The notes under the pieces: generated by a model | What the model was told of the DNA's origin: nothing | What the model saw: the letters and a program-made list of their open reading frames with translations, nothing else | Database searches by the model: none | From: Cytophagales bacterium | GTDB taxonomy: Bacteria; Bacteroidota; Bacteroidia; Cytophagales; 172606-1 | Direction of reading: 5' to 3' | DNA length: 64,000 nucleotides | Assembly: GCA_030448185.1 (NCBI GenBank) | Contig: JAUJNL010000015.1 | Location: forward strand, 1-64,000 | Part shown: in pieces, positions 17,466 through 27,100 of the stretch | How the letters are laid out: each line of letters starts with the position of its first letter | Position numbering within the stretch: position 1 is the first letter of the stretch | Translations under genes and position numbers: made by a program

Positions 17466-17938
17466 TGATCGGAATGTTGCTGGCCGACGGGCAGGGTGAT
17501 GTGGAACGGACTGCCCAATTGGTAGCCTTGGCCCATCCCCTGAAGATTACTTTTCACCGGGCATTCGACGTGACGGCTGACCCCTACAAGGCACTGGAGG
17601 AGATAGTGAATTTGGGTATAGAACGGATACTTACTTCAGGACAGGAAAAATCTGCCCTGGAAGGTACGCCACTACTATCTAAGCTAATTGGGGAGGTGGC
17701 TGACCGCATTATCATCATGCCGGGCGGCGGCATCACCGAACGGAATATCAACCGCATTGTACAGGAAACCGGAGCCCGGGAAATACACGTTTCGGGCCGG
17801 AAAAAACTACCCAGCCTCATGGTTTACCGGAATGAACGGGTATCTATGGGCGGCGATCTGCGGCTGCCTGAGTATGAGTTATCGGTAGTGGATGCGGACA
17901 AAATAACCGGATTCCGGCAGGCCATTTCCCTGGCATAA
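17464..17938 (+). pseudogene. cutC: CutC-like protein lacking its N-terminal half
   Basis: The 157 residues match the second half of the CutC TIM barrel: VIGMLLADGQGDVERTAQLV, ITFHRAFDVTADPYKALEEI, RILTSGQEKSALEG, IIIMPGGGITERNINRIV and the end EIHVSGRK. The normal protein has about 240-250 residues, so roughly the first 95 (including the barrel-opening VEVCANSLES-type region) are gone. The upstream DNA belongs to the PAS sensor, so this is a deletion fusion and not a late start. CutC was linked to copper homeostasis, although its real activity is unsettled. The half barrel should not fold. Confidence 0.8.
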
Positions 17939-18015
17939 AAGATTTAAAGAGTCTGATTTCTTTGTCTCAATTAGCACATGGTTGATTAAATAAATTGATA
18001 GTAATAGCTGCTGAT

Positions 18016-18129
18016 GGGTGTACGACAAATTGCAGATCAACCATTAAACTTTGTTCGTGTTGTTCCGCATTTAGCTTCGCTGAGAATAGTTGCAATGCGG
18101 ATGAACGCTCTGCATTTTGTCGTACACCC
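18016..18129. repeat. 114-bp long-arm inverted repeat with nested dyad
   Basis: Arms of 21 bases at 18016-18036 and 18109-18129 (GGGTGTACGACAAA...) match with one mismatch. Inside, GTTCCGCATT pairs with AATGCGG..GAAC. The element is in the gap between cutC and glgP and shows no clear target duplication. The rest of the 337-bp gap holds a likely promoter. Confidence 0.75.
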
Positions 18130-18217
18130 CGGGTGATCGAAAGGTACAGTTTTCGCAAAATTTTATTACCAGTTTGTAAAAATAAATTACAGAAAATGCC
18201 GTAAAAGAGGGAATTAG

Positions 18218-18248
18218 TTGCGAATAAAAGCGACTTTATGCTATATTT
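18218..18248 (+). promoter_or_regulatory. possible Bacteroidota-type promoter for glgP
   Basis: TTG at 18218-18220 and TATATTT at 18242-18248 resemble the Bacteroidota -33 TTG and -7 TAnnTTTG elements at a suitable distance, 27 bases before the gene start. This is a pattern match only. Confidence 0.3.
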
Positions 18249-18274
18249 CCTAATCAACCCATTCAACCTGCACT

Positions 18275-19924
18275 ATGAATTCTTTTCAGCCTTTCGTTTT
18301 TCCTGCTCCCGTCCGTCCGGAATATTCCAAAAAAGTGGCCTATTTCTCCATGGAATTCGGCATTCACCAACCATTTAAAGTGTATTCCGGCGGATTAGGT
18401 TTTCTGGCGGGTTCCCATATGCGCAGCGCCCACGATCTGCAGCAACACCTGATTGGCATTGGCATTTTATGGAAATACGGCTATTACGACCAGGTCCGTC
18501 AGGGTGACCAGACCATGACCGCGCTTTTTCAGGAAAAGATTTACGGTTTCTTGCAGGAAACTGGCATTGTTTTCGACATTCAGGTAAACCGGCATCCGGT
18601 GAAAGTAAAGGCCTGGTACCTGTCACCGGAGATTTTCGGGACTGCTCCCATGTTTTTTCTCTCCACGGACCTGCCCGAAAACGATTACCTGGCCCGTACT
18701 ATAAGCGACAAACTGTACGATGCCAATATGGAGGCTAGAATCGCCGCCAGTGTATTGCTGGGCGTGGGCGGGGCCAAACTGCTCGACCTGATTGGTTGGG
18801 AACCTGATACGTACCACCTCAACGAAGCCCATGCGCTGCCCTTAGCTTTTTATTTATTCGAAAAATTCAAAGACAAGGAAGAAGTCCGCAAGCGGATGAT
18901 ACTCACTACCCACACCCCGGTAGAAGCCGGCAACGAAAAAACCGATATCCGTTTGCTGGATAAAATGGGCTTTTTCAATGGTTTGCCCCTGCCTTTGGTC
19001 AAAGAGTTGACCGGAACCGGAGAAGATATTTTTGACCATACCCTGGGTGGTTTGCGTCTTGCCCGCAAAGCCAACGGCGTCTCCCGGATGCATGGCGAGG
19101 TAGCGCGGCAAATGTGGGGGAAATACGACAATATTTGCAGGATCTCGCATATTACCAACGCCCAGAACCGGCGGTATTGGGCCGATGATGTCCTCTATAA
19201 GGCGTTTGCCCGGCAACACGACGAGGAAATGCAGCAACGTAAACGGGAACTGAAACGGCTGCTGTTCGAAGAAGTGGCTGACCAGTGCGGAGAATTGTAC
19301 GACGAAAATGTACTCACCATTGTGTGGGCCCGCCGTTTTGCGGACTACAAACGTCCCGATTTGCTCTTGTTCGATGAGGAACGCTTCCATAATCTGGTTA
19401 CCAATAAAGACCGTCCCGTGCAGATCATCTGGGCCGGAAAGCCCTACCCGATGGATTTCCGGGCTATTACGATTTACAACCGGATTGTGGAGATTACCAA
19501 AAGGTATTACAATTGTTCTATATTGGTAGGGTACGAATTAAAACTATCCCGCCTCCTCAAAGGCGGCGCTGATGTGTGGCTAAACAATCCCCGGATCACC
19601 CGGGAGGCTTCCGGCACCAGTGGTATGACCGCCGCCATGAACGGTGCCCTCAACTTCTCCGTGCTTGACGGCTGGATTCCGGAATTTGCCCGGAATGGAG
19701 AGAACGCTTTTACGGTTCCCGCAGCTGATGCAAGCTTGCCACTTCACATCCAGGATGCTTTTGACTACGAAAATATAATCGGAGCTCTGGAGAACCGGAT
19801 ACTACCGATGTATTATGACTATCCGGATCAATGGCTGCAAATGGTAAAAACCAGCATGCACGATATTATTCCGGCGTTTGATGCCGACCGTATGGTTAAG
19901 GAGTACTATGAGCAAATGTATTAG
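18275..19924 (+). CDS. glgP: alpha-glucan family phosphorylase (GT35, short form)
   Basis: A 549-residue member of the short glycogen/alpha-glucan phosphorylase group that releases glucose 1-phosphate from glucans using PLP. Visible features are the N-terminal VAYFSMEFGIHQPFKVYSGG, the substrate region TYHLNEAHALPLAF and TTHTPVEAGNEK, and the C-terminal PLP/phosphate region ITREASGTSGMTAAMNGALN near residue 445. Length is shorter than the 800-residue classic enzymes and equals the Bacteroidota form. The likely role is mobilising stored glycogen in the cytoplasm. It is a single gene; the small gene at 20056 follows. Confidence 0.9.
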   Translation: MNSFQPFVFPAPVRPEYSKKVAYFSMEFGIHQPFKVYSGGLGFLAGSHMRSAHDLQQHLIGIGILWKYGYYDQVRQGDQTMTALFQEKIYGFLQETGIVFDIQVNRHPVKVKAWYLSPEIFGTAPMFFLSTDLPENDYLARTISDKLYDANMEARIAASVLLGVGGAKLLDLIGWEPDTYHLNEAHALPLAFYLFEKFKDKEEVRKRMILTTHTPVEAGNEKTDIRLLDKMGFFNGLPLPLVKELTGTGEDIFDHTLGGLRLARKANGVSRMHGEVARQMWGKYDNICRISHITNAQNRRYWADDVLYKAFARQHDEEMQQRKRELKRLLFEEVADQCGELYDENVLTIVWARRFADYKRPDLLLFDEERFHNLVTNKDRPVQIIWAGKPYPMDFRAITIYNRIVEITKRYYNCSILVGYELKLSRLLKGGADVWLNNPRITREASGTSGMTAAMNGALNFSVLDGWIPEFARNGENAFTVPAADASLPLHIQDAFDYENIIGALENRILPMYYDYPDQWLQMVKTSMHDIIPAFDADRMVKEYYEQMY

Positions 19925-20055
19925 CGGGAATGTGCCTTTATAAAGCTTATACAGGGGTTAATTGTCATTTGGGCGAGATTGGTCGAATAAAAAGATACTG
20001 TTTAGTGAATAACTGTACTTTTATTACATTATTTCACTTCAGACACTCTAAACAA

Positions 20056-20271
20056 ATGGATAATCAACCTCTGCATGAGCCCTTAATACTGCCCATGTAT
20101 ACATCGGAGGAACCTTATTTATATATAAACTTTTCCGGGCAGTTGATTTTTATTCAGGGTAACTACCTGACGGACATTGAAGGAATTGCCCTCGTAATGC
20201 TTATGGGAGGCCTGGTTTTTAGTCCGAAGACCGAAGACCTGCGCGACATGCAGAACTACTACCTGAATTAA
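20056..20271 (+). CDS. hypothetical small protein
   Basis: A 71-residue protein, MDNQPLHEPLILPMYTSEEP then a hydrophobic stretch LYINFSGQLIFIQGNYLTDI and GIALVMLMGGLVFS. I chose the ATG at 20056 over the earlier frame opening at 19930 because the extension is poor and overlaps the probable promoter region. It may have one weak membrane segment. No family recognised. It ends just before a palindrome and a terminator. Confidence 0.5.
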   Translation: MDNQPLHEPLILPMYTSEEPYLYINFSGQLIFIQGNYLTDIEGIALVMLMGGLVFSPKTEDLRDMQNYYLN

Positions 20272-20290
20272 TCCTATTTTTATACTGTAC

Positions 20291-20310
20291 AGACGCGATT
20301 AATCGCGTCT
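20291..20310. repeat. 20-bp palindrome AGACGCGATT/AATCGCGTCT
   Basis: A perfect self-complementary 20-mer just before the terminator. Palindromes of this exact core are known as dispersed elements in other phyla, from memory. Confidence 0.7.
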
Positions 20311-20319
20311 CTAGCAATT

Positions 20320-20346
20320 GGTTGGCATCAACGCCAACCTTTTTTT
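20320..20346 (+). terminator. rho-independent terminator
   Basis: GGTTGGC (20320-20326) pairs with GCCAACC (20333-20339) across a six-base loop, followed by an uninterrupted run of Ts. It closes the glgP-side unit ahead of the convergent DUF4260 gene. Confidence 0.85.
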
Positions 20347-20379
20347 ATACCCATTACCCATCACGTTTATTATCTATGC

Positions 20380-20730
20380 TTACTTCCCGATCATCCCTAA
20401 ATGCGTATGCTTGAAGCTATCGGGGTATTTCAGACCGTAGCCCAGCATCCGGTCCATACTCGCATGACCAAAGAGAATCACTCCAGCCAGAATCAGGGAA
20501 GATTGGGCAGTAAGCAAGCCGATCACGCCTACCATAATGGCAATCCCCTTATGATGAGCCAGATTGTATACATAAGCTCCCGCTTTAGCATTCGCCAGGT
20601 AGCCAATCATGCTCACATCAGGCGCCAGGATCAGTACCGGAAACCACCACCAGGCAAAGGGTAATTGACTGAAAAGAACGATAGAAAGGGCAAATTGAGC
20701 TACTTCCTCCAGTTTAAGCATCGTGTTCAT
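20380..20730 (-). CDS. DUF4260 family membrane protein
   Basis: A 116-residue integral membrane protein with about four hydrophobic helices. It shows the family pattern WWWFPVLILAPDVSMIGYLA, AGAYVYNLAHHKGIAI and GHASMDRMLGYGLKYPD followed by F-x-HTHLG near the end. Family members are compact inner-membrane proteins of unknown function, and length is as expected. The start at 20730 (MNTMLKLEEVAQFALS) matches the usual N-terminus. It is a single gene, convergent with the unit upstream. Confidence 0.85.
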   Translation of the reverse strand: MNTMLKLEEVAQFALSIVLFSQLPFAWWWFPVLILAPDVSMIGYLANAKAGAYVYNLAHHKGIAIMVGVIGLLTAQSSLILAGVILFGHASMDRMLGYGLKYPDSFKHTHLGMIGK

Positions 20731-20930
20731 ATGAGTGTTTCGTTTTGGTAAGACAAAGCTCAGTGAACCAGAGCCGTAAAGCAGTGACTAAGATGAAAAT
20801 AAAGTGATTATTTACGCAATGGTTTACCTAATAAAGTCTATTTTCTTCCTCTTGAGACCATTTTCCAGGGATTCACGACGACTGACATCCCGAAAAATTC
20901 TATACTTGCGAAATCAACAGCCGATCTTTC

Positions 20931-21953
20931 ATGCGAAAATCTAATTACTGCAACCCCGGTTGCAGGATGATTATATTGTTCTTTCTACCCTTTACTACCA
21001 TGTCGCAAACCCTATACCCGACCATTGGACAAGTTGTCCGTAATGATTCCCGTTTAGATCAGATACTACCTAAAGAGGCCAGAATAGAAGTGCTTGCCTC
21101 CGGCTTTGTCTGGTCTGAGGGGCCGGTTTGGATTAAAGAGGGAAGCTTTCTGCTCTTTTCGGATGTTCCCCGCAACGAGGTACTCCGGTGGAGAGAAGGC
21201 GAAGGAGTAGGTGTTTTTTTGAAGCCTTCCGGTTTCACGGGAGTGGGCACGTACAGCGACGAGCCGGGCAGTAATGGCCTCACCCTTGACAAACAAGGCG
21301 CCCTGATTTCCTGTGAACACGGTGACCGCCGGATATCACGCATGGTATGGGGAAGCGGCAAACGCACGGTTGCTGATAACTATCAGGGCAAACGTTTCAA
21401 CAGCCCCAACGACGTAGTGGTGAAATCAGATGGAACGCTGTACTTCACCGACCCTCCGTATGGACTCGCCAAAAAAGCCGATGATCCTTCGCGGGAGCTG
21501 GATTTCTTCGGCGTATACCGTGTCGGTACCGATGGCAAAGTTACCCTGCTGACCCGTGAAATGACCCGACCTAATGGCTTGGCATTTTCACCGGACGAAA
21601 AAATCCTGTATGTGGCTCAATCGGACCCTGACAAGGCCATTTGGATGGCTTATCCGGTAAAATCAGACGGTACCCTCGACAAGGGAAAGGTATTTTATGA
21701 TGCCACAGCTATGTCAAAGCAAGGCCTCAAAGGATTACCCGACGGACTGAAAGTGGACCGGAACGGGTACTTGTTTGCGACGGGTCCGGGTGGCATACTT
21801 ATATTTTCACCGGATGGTACCCTGCTGGGCCGTATTGACACGGGGCAAGCCATCGCCAACTGTGCCTGGGGTGAAGATGGAAGTACCTTATACATTACGG
21901 CGGACGGGTACTTATGCCGGATCCGCACCTCCACCAAAGGAGCGGGTTGGTAA
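20931..21953 (+). CDS. secreted SMP-30/gluconolactonase-like protein
   Basis: A 340-residue six-bladed beta-propeller of the SMP-30/gluconolaconase/LRE family with an N-terminal signal peptide (hydrophobic IILFFLPFTTMSQ). Metal-site residues can be located: E63 in GFVWSEGPVW, the Asn in NSPNDVVVKSDGTLYFTDPP, the Asn of RPNGLAFSPDEKILYVAQSD and the Asp in GLPDGLKVDRNGYLFA. Such enzymes hydrolyse sugar lactones or related esters, usually in the periplasm when exported. The substrate cannot be predicted. It stands alone; a dyad repeat follows the stop. Confidence 0.88.
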   Translation: MRKSNYCNPGCRMIILFFLPFTTMSQTLYPTIGQVVRNDSRLDQILPKEARIEVLASGFVWSEGPVWIKEGSFLLFSDVPRNEVLRWREGEGVGVFLKPSGFTGVGTYSDEPGSNGLTLDKQGALISCEHGDRRISRMVWGSGKRTVADNYQGKRFNSPNDVVVKSDGTLYFTDPPYGLAKKADDPSRELDFFGVYRVGTDGKVTLLTREMTRPNGLAFSPDEKILYVAQSDPDKAIWMAYPVKSDGTLDKGKVFYDATAMSKQGLKGLPDGLKVDRNGYLFATGPGGILIFSPDGTLLGRIDTGQAIANCAWGEDGSTLYITADGYLCRIRTSTKGAGW

Positions 21954-21956
21954 GAG

Positions 21957-22040
21957 TTTCCAGTTTTTAGTTTCCGGTTGAAAAAGGTAGAACTATTATG
22001 ATGTTGTATTTGAACAACTGGAAACCAAAAACTATAAACC
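21957..22040. repeat. intergenic dyad, TTTCC/GGAAACC word family
   Basis: TTTCCAGTTTTTAGTTTCCG at 21957 is answered by AACTGGAAACCAAAAACTAT at 22016. It lies between two convergent genes and may also act as a terminator. Confidence 0.65.
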
Positions 22041-22050
22041 GTAAACCAAA

Positions 22051-22656
22051 TTAAGACAGCATTCGGTCAATCTGCTGAACTATGAACTCAAAATCCTGCG
22101 GTTTTTTCACGTAATCCAGCGGATTGGCATCAATGATCAGTAACGGACCACGGTCATAGGAGTCAATCCATTCGTTGTAATGCCCGTTGAGGCTAGCCAG
22201 ATAGGCAGGGTCAATGTTCTTTTCGTATTCCCGGCCCCGCAGCTTTATCCGCTCCATTAGTTTCGACAGGTCGGCCTTCAAGTACACCAGCAAATCGGGT
22301 GGTTTAACCAGGCCCATAATGGATTCGAACAATTGCAGATAGGTACTGTAGTCACGGTCATTCATTAAACCGGAGAGATGCAGATTACGGGCAAAAATAT
22401 AGGCATCCTCATAGATAGACCGGTCCTGCACCAGTGTTTGGGTACGCTGGGAGATCTCCAGCACCTGCCGGAAACGACTTCCCAAGAAGTAGACCTGCAC
22501 CTGGAAGGACCAGCGTGGCATGTCTTCGTAGAAGTCCTTCAGATAGGGATTGGTGTCTGCCGCTTCCGGCAGCACTTCCCAACCATAATGCTGGGCCAGC
22601 ATCTGGGCCAGCGTACTTTTTCCTGCTCCGATATTTCCGGCTATGGCTACGTGCAT
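22051..22656 (-). CDS. deoxynucleoside kinase
   Basis: A 201-residue dNK-family P-loop kinase (deoxyadenosine/deoxyguanosine kinase type) that phosphorylates salvaged deoxynucleosides. The P-loop is GNIGAGKST (residues 7-15), followed by EAADTNPYLKDFYEDMPRW for substrate binding, the catalytic/DRS motif QDRSIYEDAYIFA, and the lid arginines in LMERIKLRGREYEKNIDPAY. Length matches the bacterial family. Substrate preference cannot be fixed from the sequence. It is a single minus-strand gene, starting at the ATG at 22656. Confidence 0.9.
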   Translation of the reverse strand: MHVAIAGNIGAGKSTLAQMLAQHYGWEVLPEAADTNPYLKDFYEDMPRWSFQVQVYFLGSRFRQVLEISQRTQTLVQDRSIYEDAYIFARNLHLSGLMNDRDYSTYLQLFESIMGLVKPPDLLVYLKADLSKLMERIKLRGREYEKNIDPAYLASLNGHYNEWIDSYDRGPLLIIDANPLDYVKKPQDFEFIVQQIDRMLS

Positions 22657-22937
22657 AAGGCGCCGATTAGATTATGTGCTGATGCGTATATATGCCCTCT
22701 TACCAATCAGGAAAGGGGTATTGGGCAGTGGGCAAGAACGAATTTTATAATTTACCCTTCGCGGTACATACTACTACGGATAAACGGGGAAGCAAACAAT
22801 TGGGTTGTAAAACGCTAAAACGTTCCCGGAAGCGTCCAATATGACGTTTGTTCATTTTTCAGACTGTTACCTTACGCAAGTCAGGTAACACTGGGTAAAG
22901 CGACTGGCAAGTGGTTTAGCTGCCTTATTTTTAATTT

Positions 22938-23798
22938 GTGAAGCATTTTTACTTTTTTCTTTTATTTTTCGCCTCTTTCTCATCCGTACTTTTTGCCAGT
23001 GGCGACCCCGTTCCGGCCGGTGGACGGGCTTGGAGTTTGGCCGGTACAACCCTCACCCTTACCGATGGCTGGGCACTTTTCAGTAATGCTGCAGGGCTAA
23101 CTGGCGTAACTTCCCCGCATTTTCTCTTTGCCTGTGATCACCGGTATGGCTTAGCGGGCTTCAATACAGTAACGGCGGGCTTCGTTTTTCCCACCCGTTA
23201 CGTAAAAGCAGGCATCAGTTTCGAACGGTTCGGCGACCAGCTATATAATGAACAAAAGCTAGGAATTGCCTTTAGTCATAAATTAGACCGGGTAAGCTTG
23301 GGTCTTAAAGTGAATTATTTCCAGGTTGCTATTTCCGAAACCGGAACCCGCAAACGCCTGCTATTTGAACTGGGCGGCATTACCGAAATCACGCCGAAGC
23401 TCTTTTTTGGCGCCCACGTGTATAACTTCAACCAGGCCCGGATGGCTAACTACCAGGATGAACGTATTCCCACGGTGTTGAAAGCCGGGCTCTCATGGCG
23501 ACCTATTTCCAAGGTGATGCTCAACGCCGAAACTACCAAAGACATTGACTTTCCGGCGACTTTCAACGCAGGTGTGGAGTATGAAGCAGTCAAAAACGTC
23601 TACCTACGGACGGGCATTTCCACGAATCCCACCATCAACTACTTTGGCCTTGGCTTACAGCACAAACAGCTTGGTTTTGACTATGCCTTGCGGACTCACC
23701 CCATCCTTGGGTGGTCTCATCACCTTTCCATGAGTTTGAAAATCAGGAAAAAGACGAAGAAAGATGGGCCAACCGTAACTGTTGAGCAGCAGCTATGA
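22938..23798 (+). CDS. PorQ/PorV-like outer membrane beta-barrel protein
   Basis: A 286-residue secreted protein that starts with GTG (no better ATG in frame) and a signal peptide FYFFLLFFASFSSVLFASGD. It follows the PorV/PorQ layout: GGRAWSLAGTTLTLTDGWAL, then FSNAAGLTGV near residue 50, then alternating amphipathic strands to the end. Such proteins sit in the outer membrane, some as type IX secretion partners, but this copy is not near T9SS genes and its role is open. Its stop overlaps the start of the next gene (ATGATG at 23795), so the two are translationally coupled. Confidence 0.75.
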   Translation: MKHFYFFLLFFASFSSVLFASGDPVPAGGRAWSLAGTTLTLTDGWALFSNAAGLTGVTSPHFLFACDHRYGLAGFNTVTAGFVFPTRYVKAGISFERFGDQLYNEQKLGIAFSHKLDRVSLGLKVNYFQVAISETGTRKRLLFELGGITEITPKLFFGAHVYNFNQARMANYQDERIPTVLKAGLSWRPISKVMLNAETTKDIDFPATFNAGVEYEAVKNVYLRTGISTNPTINYFGLGLQHKQLGFDYALRTHPILGWSHHLSMSLKIRKKTKKDGPTVTVEQQL

Positions 23799-25970
23799 TG
23801 GCAACGAGTCAACCGCAGGGAGAAGACAAAAACGGTAGCCAACCCGTCAACAGAGCAGCGGTCAAAACCTATACTATTGGTTCCTTGGCCGTATTGCTTC
23901 TGTATATCGTTGCTTTTCTGATTCCATTCCGATCCTATTCGCAAGAATATCCTCGCCCCGAAATGAATCCTGATGAACTCATCCAGCACCTTTTCGGGCA
24001 GCCGGAGGAAGAGGTAAATTACGAAGACCTGTACGAATCCCTGTTTGGGCTTTACGCGCAACCGCTGGACCTGAATAGGGGCCACCCGCGAGGAACTAGC
24101 AGCCATTTTTTTACTTTCCGAAGCGCAATTGAATGCCTTTTTCCAGTACCGGGAGCAAAACGGAAAACTGCTTTCCATCTATGAATTGCAAGCCATCCCA
24201 GGATTCGATCTGGCGACTATTTATAAAATACTTCCCTTTGTAGAGGTAAAACTGCCCAAAGCAGACAATAGGCCCCCTCTGGCAACGCATGCTTACTACT
24301 TCCAGTCAGTCACTTATTATCCGGTATGACCGAACCCTGGAAACGAAGAAGGGCTATTCTCCGGCTACTTCATCCGGTAGCGGTACCAGTCAGCAGTATT
24401 TGGGTACTCCCGACCGGCTGTATACCCGTTACCGGATGAGCCACTCCCGCGACTTTAGCCTGGGTTTACCCTCGAAAAAGATGCCGGGGAACAATTCCGC
24501 TGGCAACCTTCTACCCGGCGCTACGGCCCCGACTTCCTCTCCTTTCACGGCTATCTGGAAAACCAGGGTCGATGGAAAAGAATTGCTGTTGGCGACTACC
24601 AGCTTCAAACTGGCCAAGGCTTATTATTGGGTGCTGGCTTTGCCATGGGTAAGGGGGCGGAAACAGTTACCGCCGTGCGGCGCAATCAATCAGGGATTCG
24701 CCCCTACACATCGGTAATGGAATCTGGTTTTTTCCGCGGCGTGGCGGGAACCTATACTTTTGGCAAAGTGGATGTGACTGGCTTTTACTCCCATTCCCGC
24801 CGGGACGGAAACCTATTAGATGCTGCCGATAGTCTCTCTGATACCTATTCTGATTCATTTACGCAATCTATCTACAGTACGGGCTTTCACCGGACCGAAA
24901 ATGAGATAAACGCTAAGGGAAAGTTAGGCGAACAAGTCTTGGGAACTGATGTATTACTTCGGCATAAAAATTGGCACCTTGGCGGTACGTTTCTCCATAC
25001 CCACTATAGCGTACCCGTACACAAAAAGCGCACCGACTACAACCAATTTGAATTTAACGGGTCCGAAAACTGGAATGCCGGCATTCATTACAACTATTTG
25101 TGGCAAAACGTGAATCTGTTCGGCGAAGCGGCCCTCTCCCATAGCAGGGGCGCAGGAATCATTTCCGGACTCATTGCCAGCCTGACGGCTAAAGTAGAAT
25201 TATCTCTATTATACCGCCACTATGGCCGTAATTTTCACAGTTTCTACGGGAATGCGTTCGGGGAAAACACCCGGAACATCAATGAACATGGCATGTATTG
25301 GGGTGTAAAAGTAGTACCGGTGCGGAAAATTACCCTTACTGCCTACTATGATCAATTCCGGTTTCCGTGGCTCAAGTACCGCGTAGACGCGCCTTCGCAG
25401 GGAAATGAATACTTAGTGCGTATCGCTTGGCAGCCCGCCAAAACCATTCTTGTATACGGCCAATACCGGGAAGAGCACAAGGAATTGAATCCTGCCGATG
25501 CGCCCTCCCCTATCCGCAGTCCCGAACCAGTAGACCGGCAATATTGGCTCTTCAACCTGGATTACAACGCCAATAAATATATATCCCTGCAATCGCGGGT
25601 GCAGGGAAGCACGTACCGCCACGGAACTACCCTATACTCTACGGGTTACGCTTTGGTACAGGACGTAAATGCGCAGTTTGGCCGGCTAAAAGTGAGCAGC
25701 CGCTTTGCCTTGTTTGACACTGACGACTACAACAACCGGCAGTATGTATACGAAAAAGATGTATTAAATACCTTCTCGCTGCCTGCTTATTACCAGCGGG
25801 GCGAACGGCACTACCTGCTGCTGCAATACCAGGTGAACCGGCATCTCGACGTATGGCTCCGGCTTGCCCGAACCAATTTGCGGGATCAGTTAACTATAGG
25901 CTCGGGACTGGAAGAAATCAATGACAACCAGAAAACTGAACTAAAAGCCCAGATGCGACTAAGGTTTTAA
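23795..25970 (+). pseudogene. helix-hairpin-helix plus beta-barrel protein, three frameshifts
   Basis: Four frames join to a protein of about 720 residues. The N-terminal segment has one membrane/signal helix (IGSLAVLLLYIVAFLIPF) and QEYPRPEMNPDELIQHLFGQ. Next is a ComEA-like HhH region (LNRATREELAAL..., then LQAIPGFDLATIYKILPFVE). The long C-terminal part is an outer-membrane beta-barrel (alternating Tyr-rich strands, closing LKAQMRLRF). The shifts are near 24079, 24290 and 24470-24630. Known Bacteroidota relatives are hypothetical HhH proteins of this length. The gene is coupled to the outer membrane gene upstream, so both may form an envelope pair. Confidence 0.7.
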
Positions 25971-26040
25971 CCCGTACTTTGCAAAGAATTCCGGCTTTTA
26001 CTATCATTAAAGTGATTTTCACCGCTGGTTTATCACTTAT

Positions 26041-27099
26041 ATGGAAGGTACCGCCATTATTCTCACCCATAATCAATTAGGAAAGTCGTCGGCTAAAACG
26101 GCCCATGGCCTCATCCGGGGTACTTCCCGGTACCGTATCGCAGGCGTGATTGACCCCGAAATGGCCGGCCGCGACGCCGGAGAAGTACTGGATGGCATCC
26201 ACCGGGACATTCCCGTGTTTGCTACTTTGCAAGATGCTGTCCAACACTTGCCCAACATTGACTTTTGCCTCATTGGCGTGGCAACCAAAGGAGGCAAGCT
26301 TCCGCTGGAAATGCAGAAAACTGTGGCCGAAGCCATCCGAAACGGGATTTCGATTGTAAATGGCTTGCACGAAGCCATCGGCGACAAACCCCAAATGGCG
26401 GAATTGGCCCGGCAATTCGGTGTTCGACTGCTGGATATCCGGAAGCCTAAACCCAAAAATGAGCTTCACTTCTGGACTGGCCGCATCAGAGAGGTAGACT
26501 GTCCGCGGGTAGCCGTACTGGGCACCGACTGTAACGTAGGCAAGCGGACCACCGCCCGGATGCTGACGCTGGCTTGCCGGGAGGTTGGACTAAAAGCCGA
26601 AATGATTTACACCGGGCAAACCGGCTGGATGCAGGGCGGCCGCTACGGATTTGTGTTTGATACAACGCCCAATGATTTTGTATCGGGAGAAGTGGAGCAT
26701 GCCATTGTTACCTGTTGGGAGGAACAGCGGCCCGACGTGATGTTTATTGAAGGGCAGTCTTCTTTGCGTAATCCCAGCGGCCCCTGTGGTTCAGAGTTTT
26801 TAGTTTCCGGAGAAGCCCGCTACGTGGTACTGCAACATGCGCCGGCCCGCACCTATTTTGACGATAACGAAGCCGCCGGTTCCGTTATTCCTTCTTTAAG
26901 TACTGAAGTTGAGCTCATCCGATTGTATGGCGCCAAAGTGATTGCTATTACCCTAAATACCTTGGGGCTCACCGGAGAGGAATCCAAAGCCTGGCAGCAG
27001 AAATACGGGACCGAACTGAAGCTGCCCGTAATCCGGCCTCTGGAAGAAGGTGTGCAGCGAATAGTTGATTTAGTTATACAGATACAACCAGCTCGATGA
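26041..27099 (+). CDS. DUF1611 family protein (DgcN-like)
   Basis: A 352-residue protein with an N-terminal Rossmann-like half (AGVIDPEMAGRDAGEVLDGI; DFCLIGVATKGGKLP) and a C-terminal P-loop-like domain with LGTDCNVGKRTTARM near residues 160-175, TGQTGWMQGGRYGFVFD and a DVMFIEGQSSLRNPSGP Walker B-like segment. This is the DUF1611 layout; characterised members (DgcN) act with an enolase-superfamily DgcA in D-glutamate metabolism. No dgcA-like gene is adjacent here, so the partner must be elsewhere or the substrate differs. Start and length fit the family. Confidence 0.85.
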   Translation: MEGTAIILTHNQLGKSSAKTAHGLIRGTSRYRIAGVIDPEMAGRDAGEVLDGIHRDIPVFATLQDAVQHLPNIDFCLIGVATKGGKLPLEMQKTVAEAIRNGISIVNGLHEAIGDKPQMAELARQFGVRLLDIRKPKPKNELHFWTGRIREVDCPRVAVLGTDCNVGKRTTARMLTLACREVGLKAEMIYTGQTGWMQGGRYGFVFDTTPNDFVSGEVEHAIVTCWEEQRPDVMFIEGQSSLRNPSGPCGSEFLVSGEARYVVLQHAPARTYFDDNEAAGSVIPSLSTEVELIRLYGAKVIAITLNTLGLTGEESKAWQQKYGTELKLPVIRPLEEGVQRIVDLVIQIQPAR

Positions 27100-27100
27100 A

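Noticed and set aside
20291-20310. Palindrome GACGCGATTAATCGCGTC as an operator for a regulator
   Set aside because: It lies at the 3' end of a transcription unit just before a terminator, so a dispersed palindrome or 3' stem is more likely.
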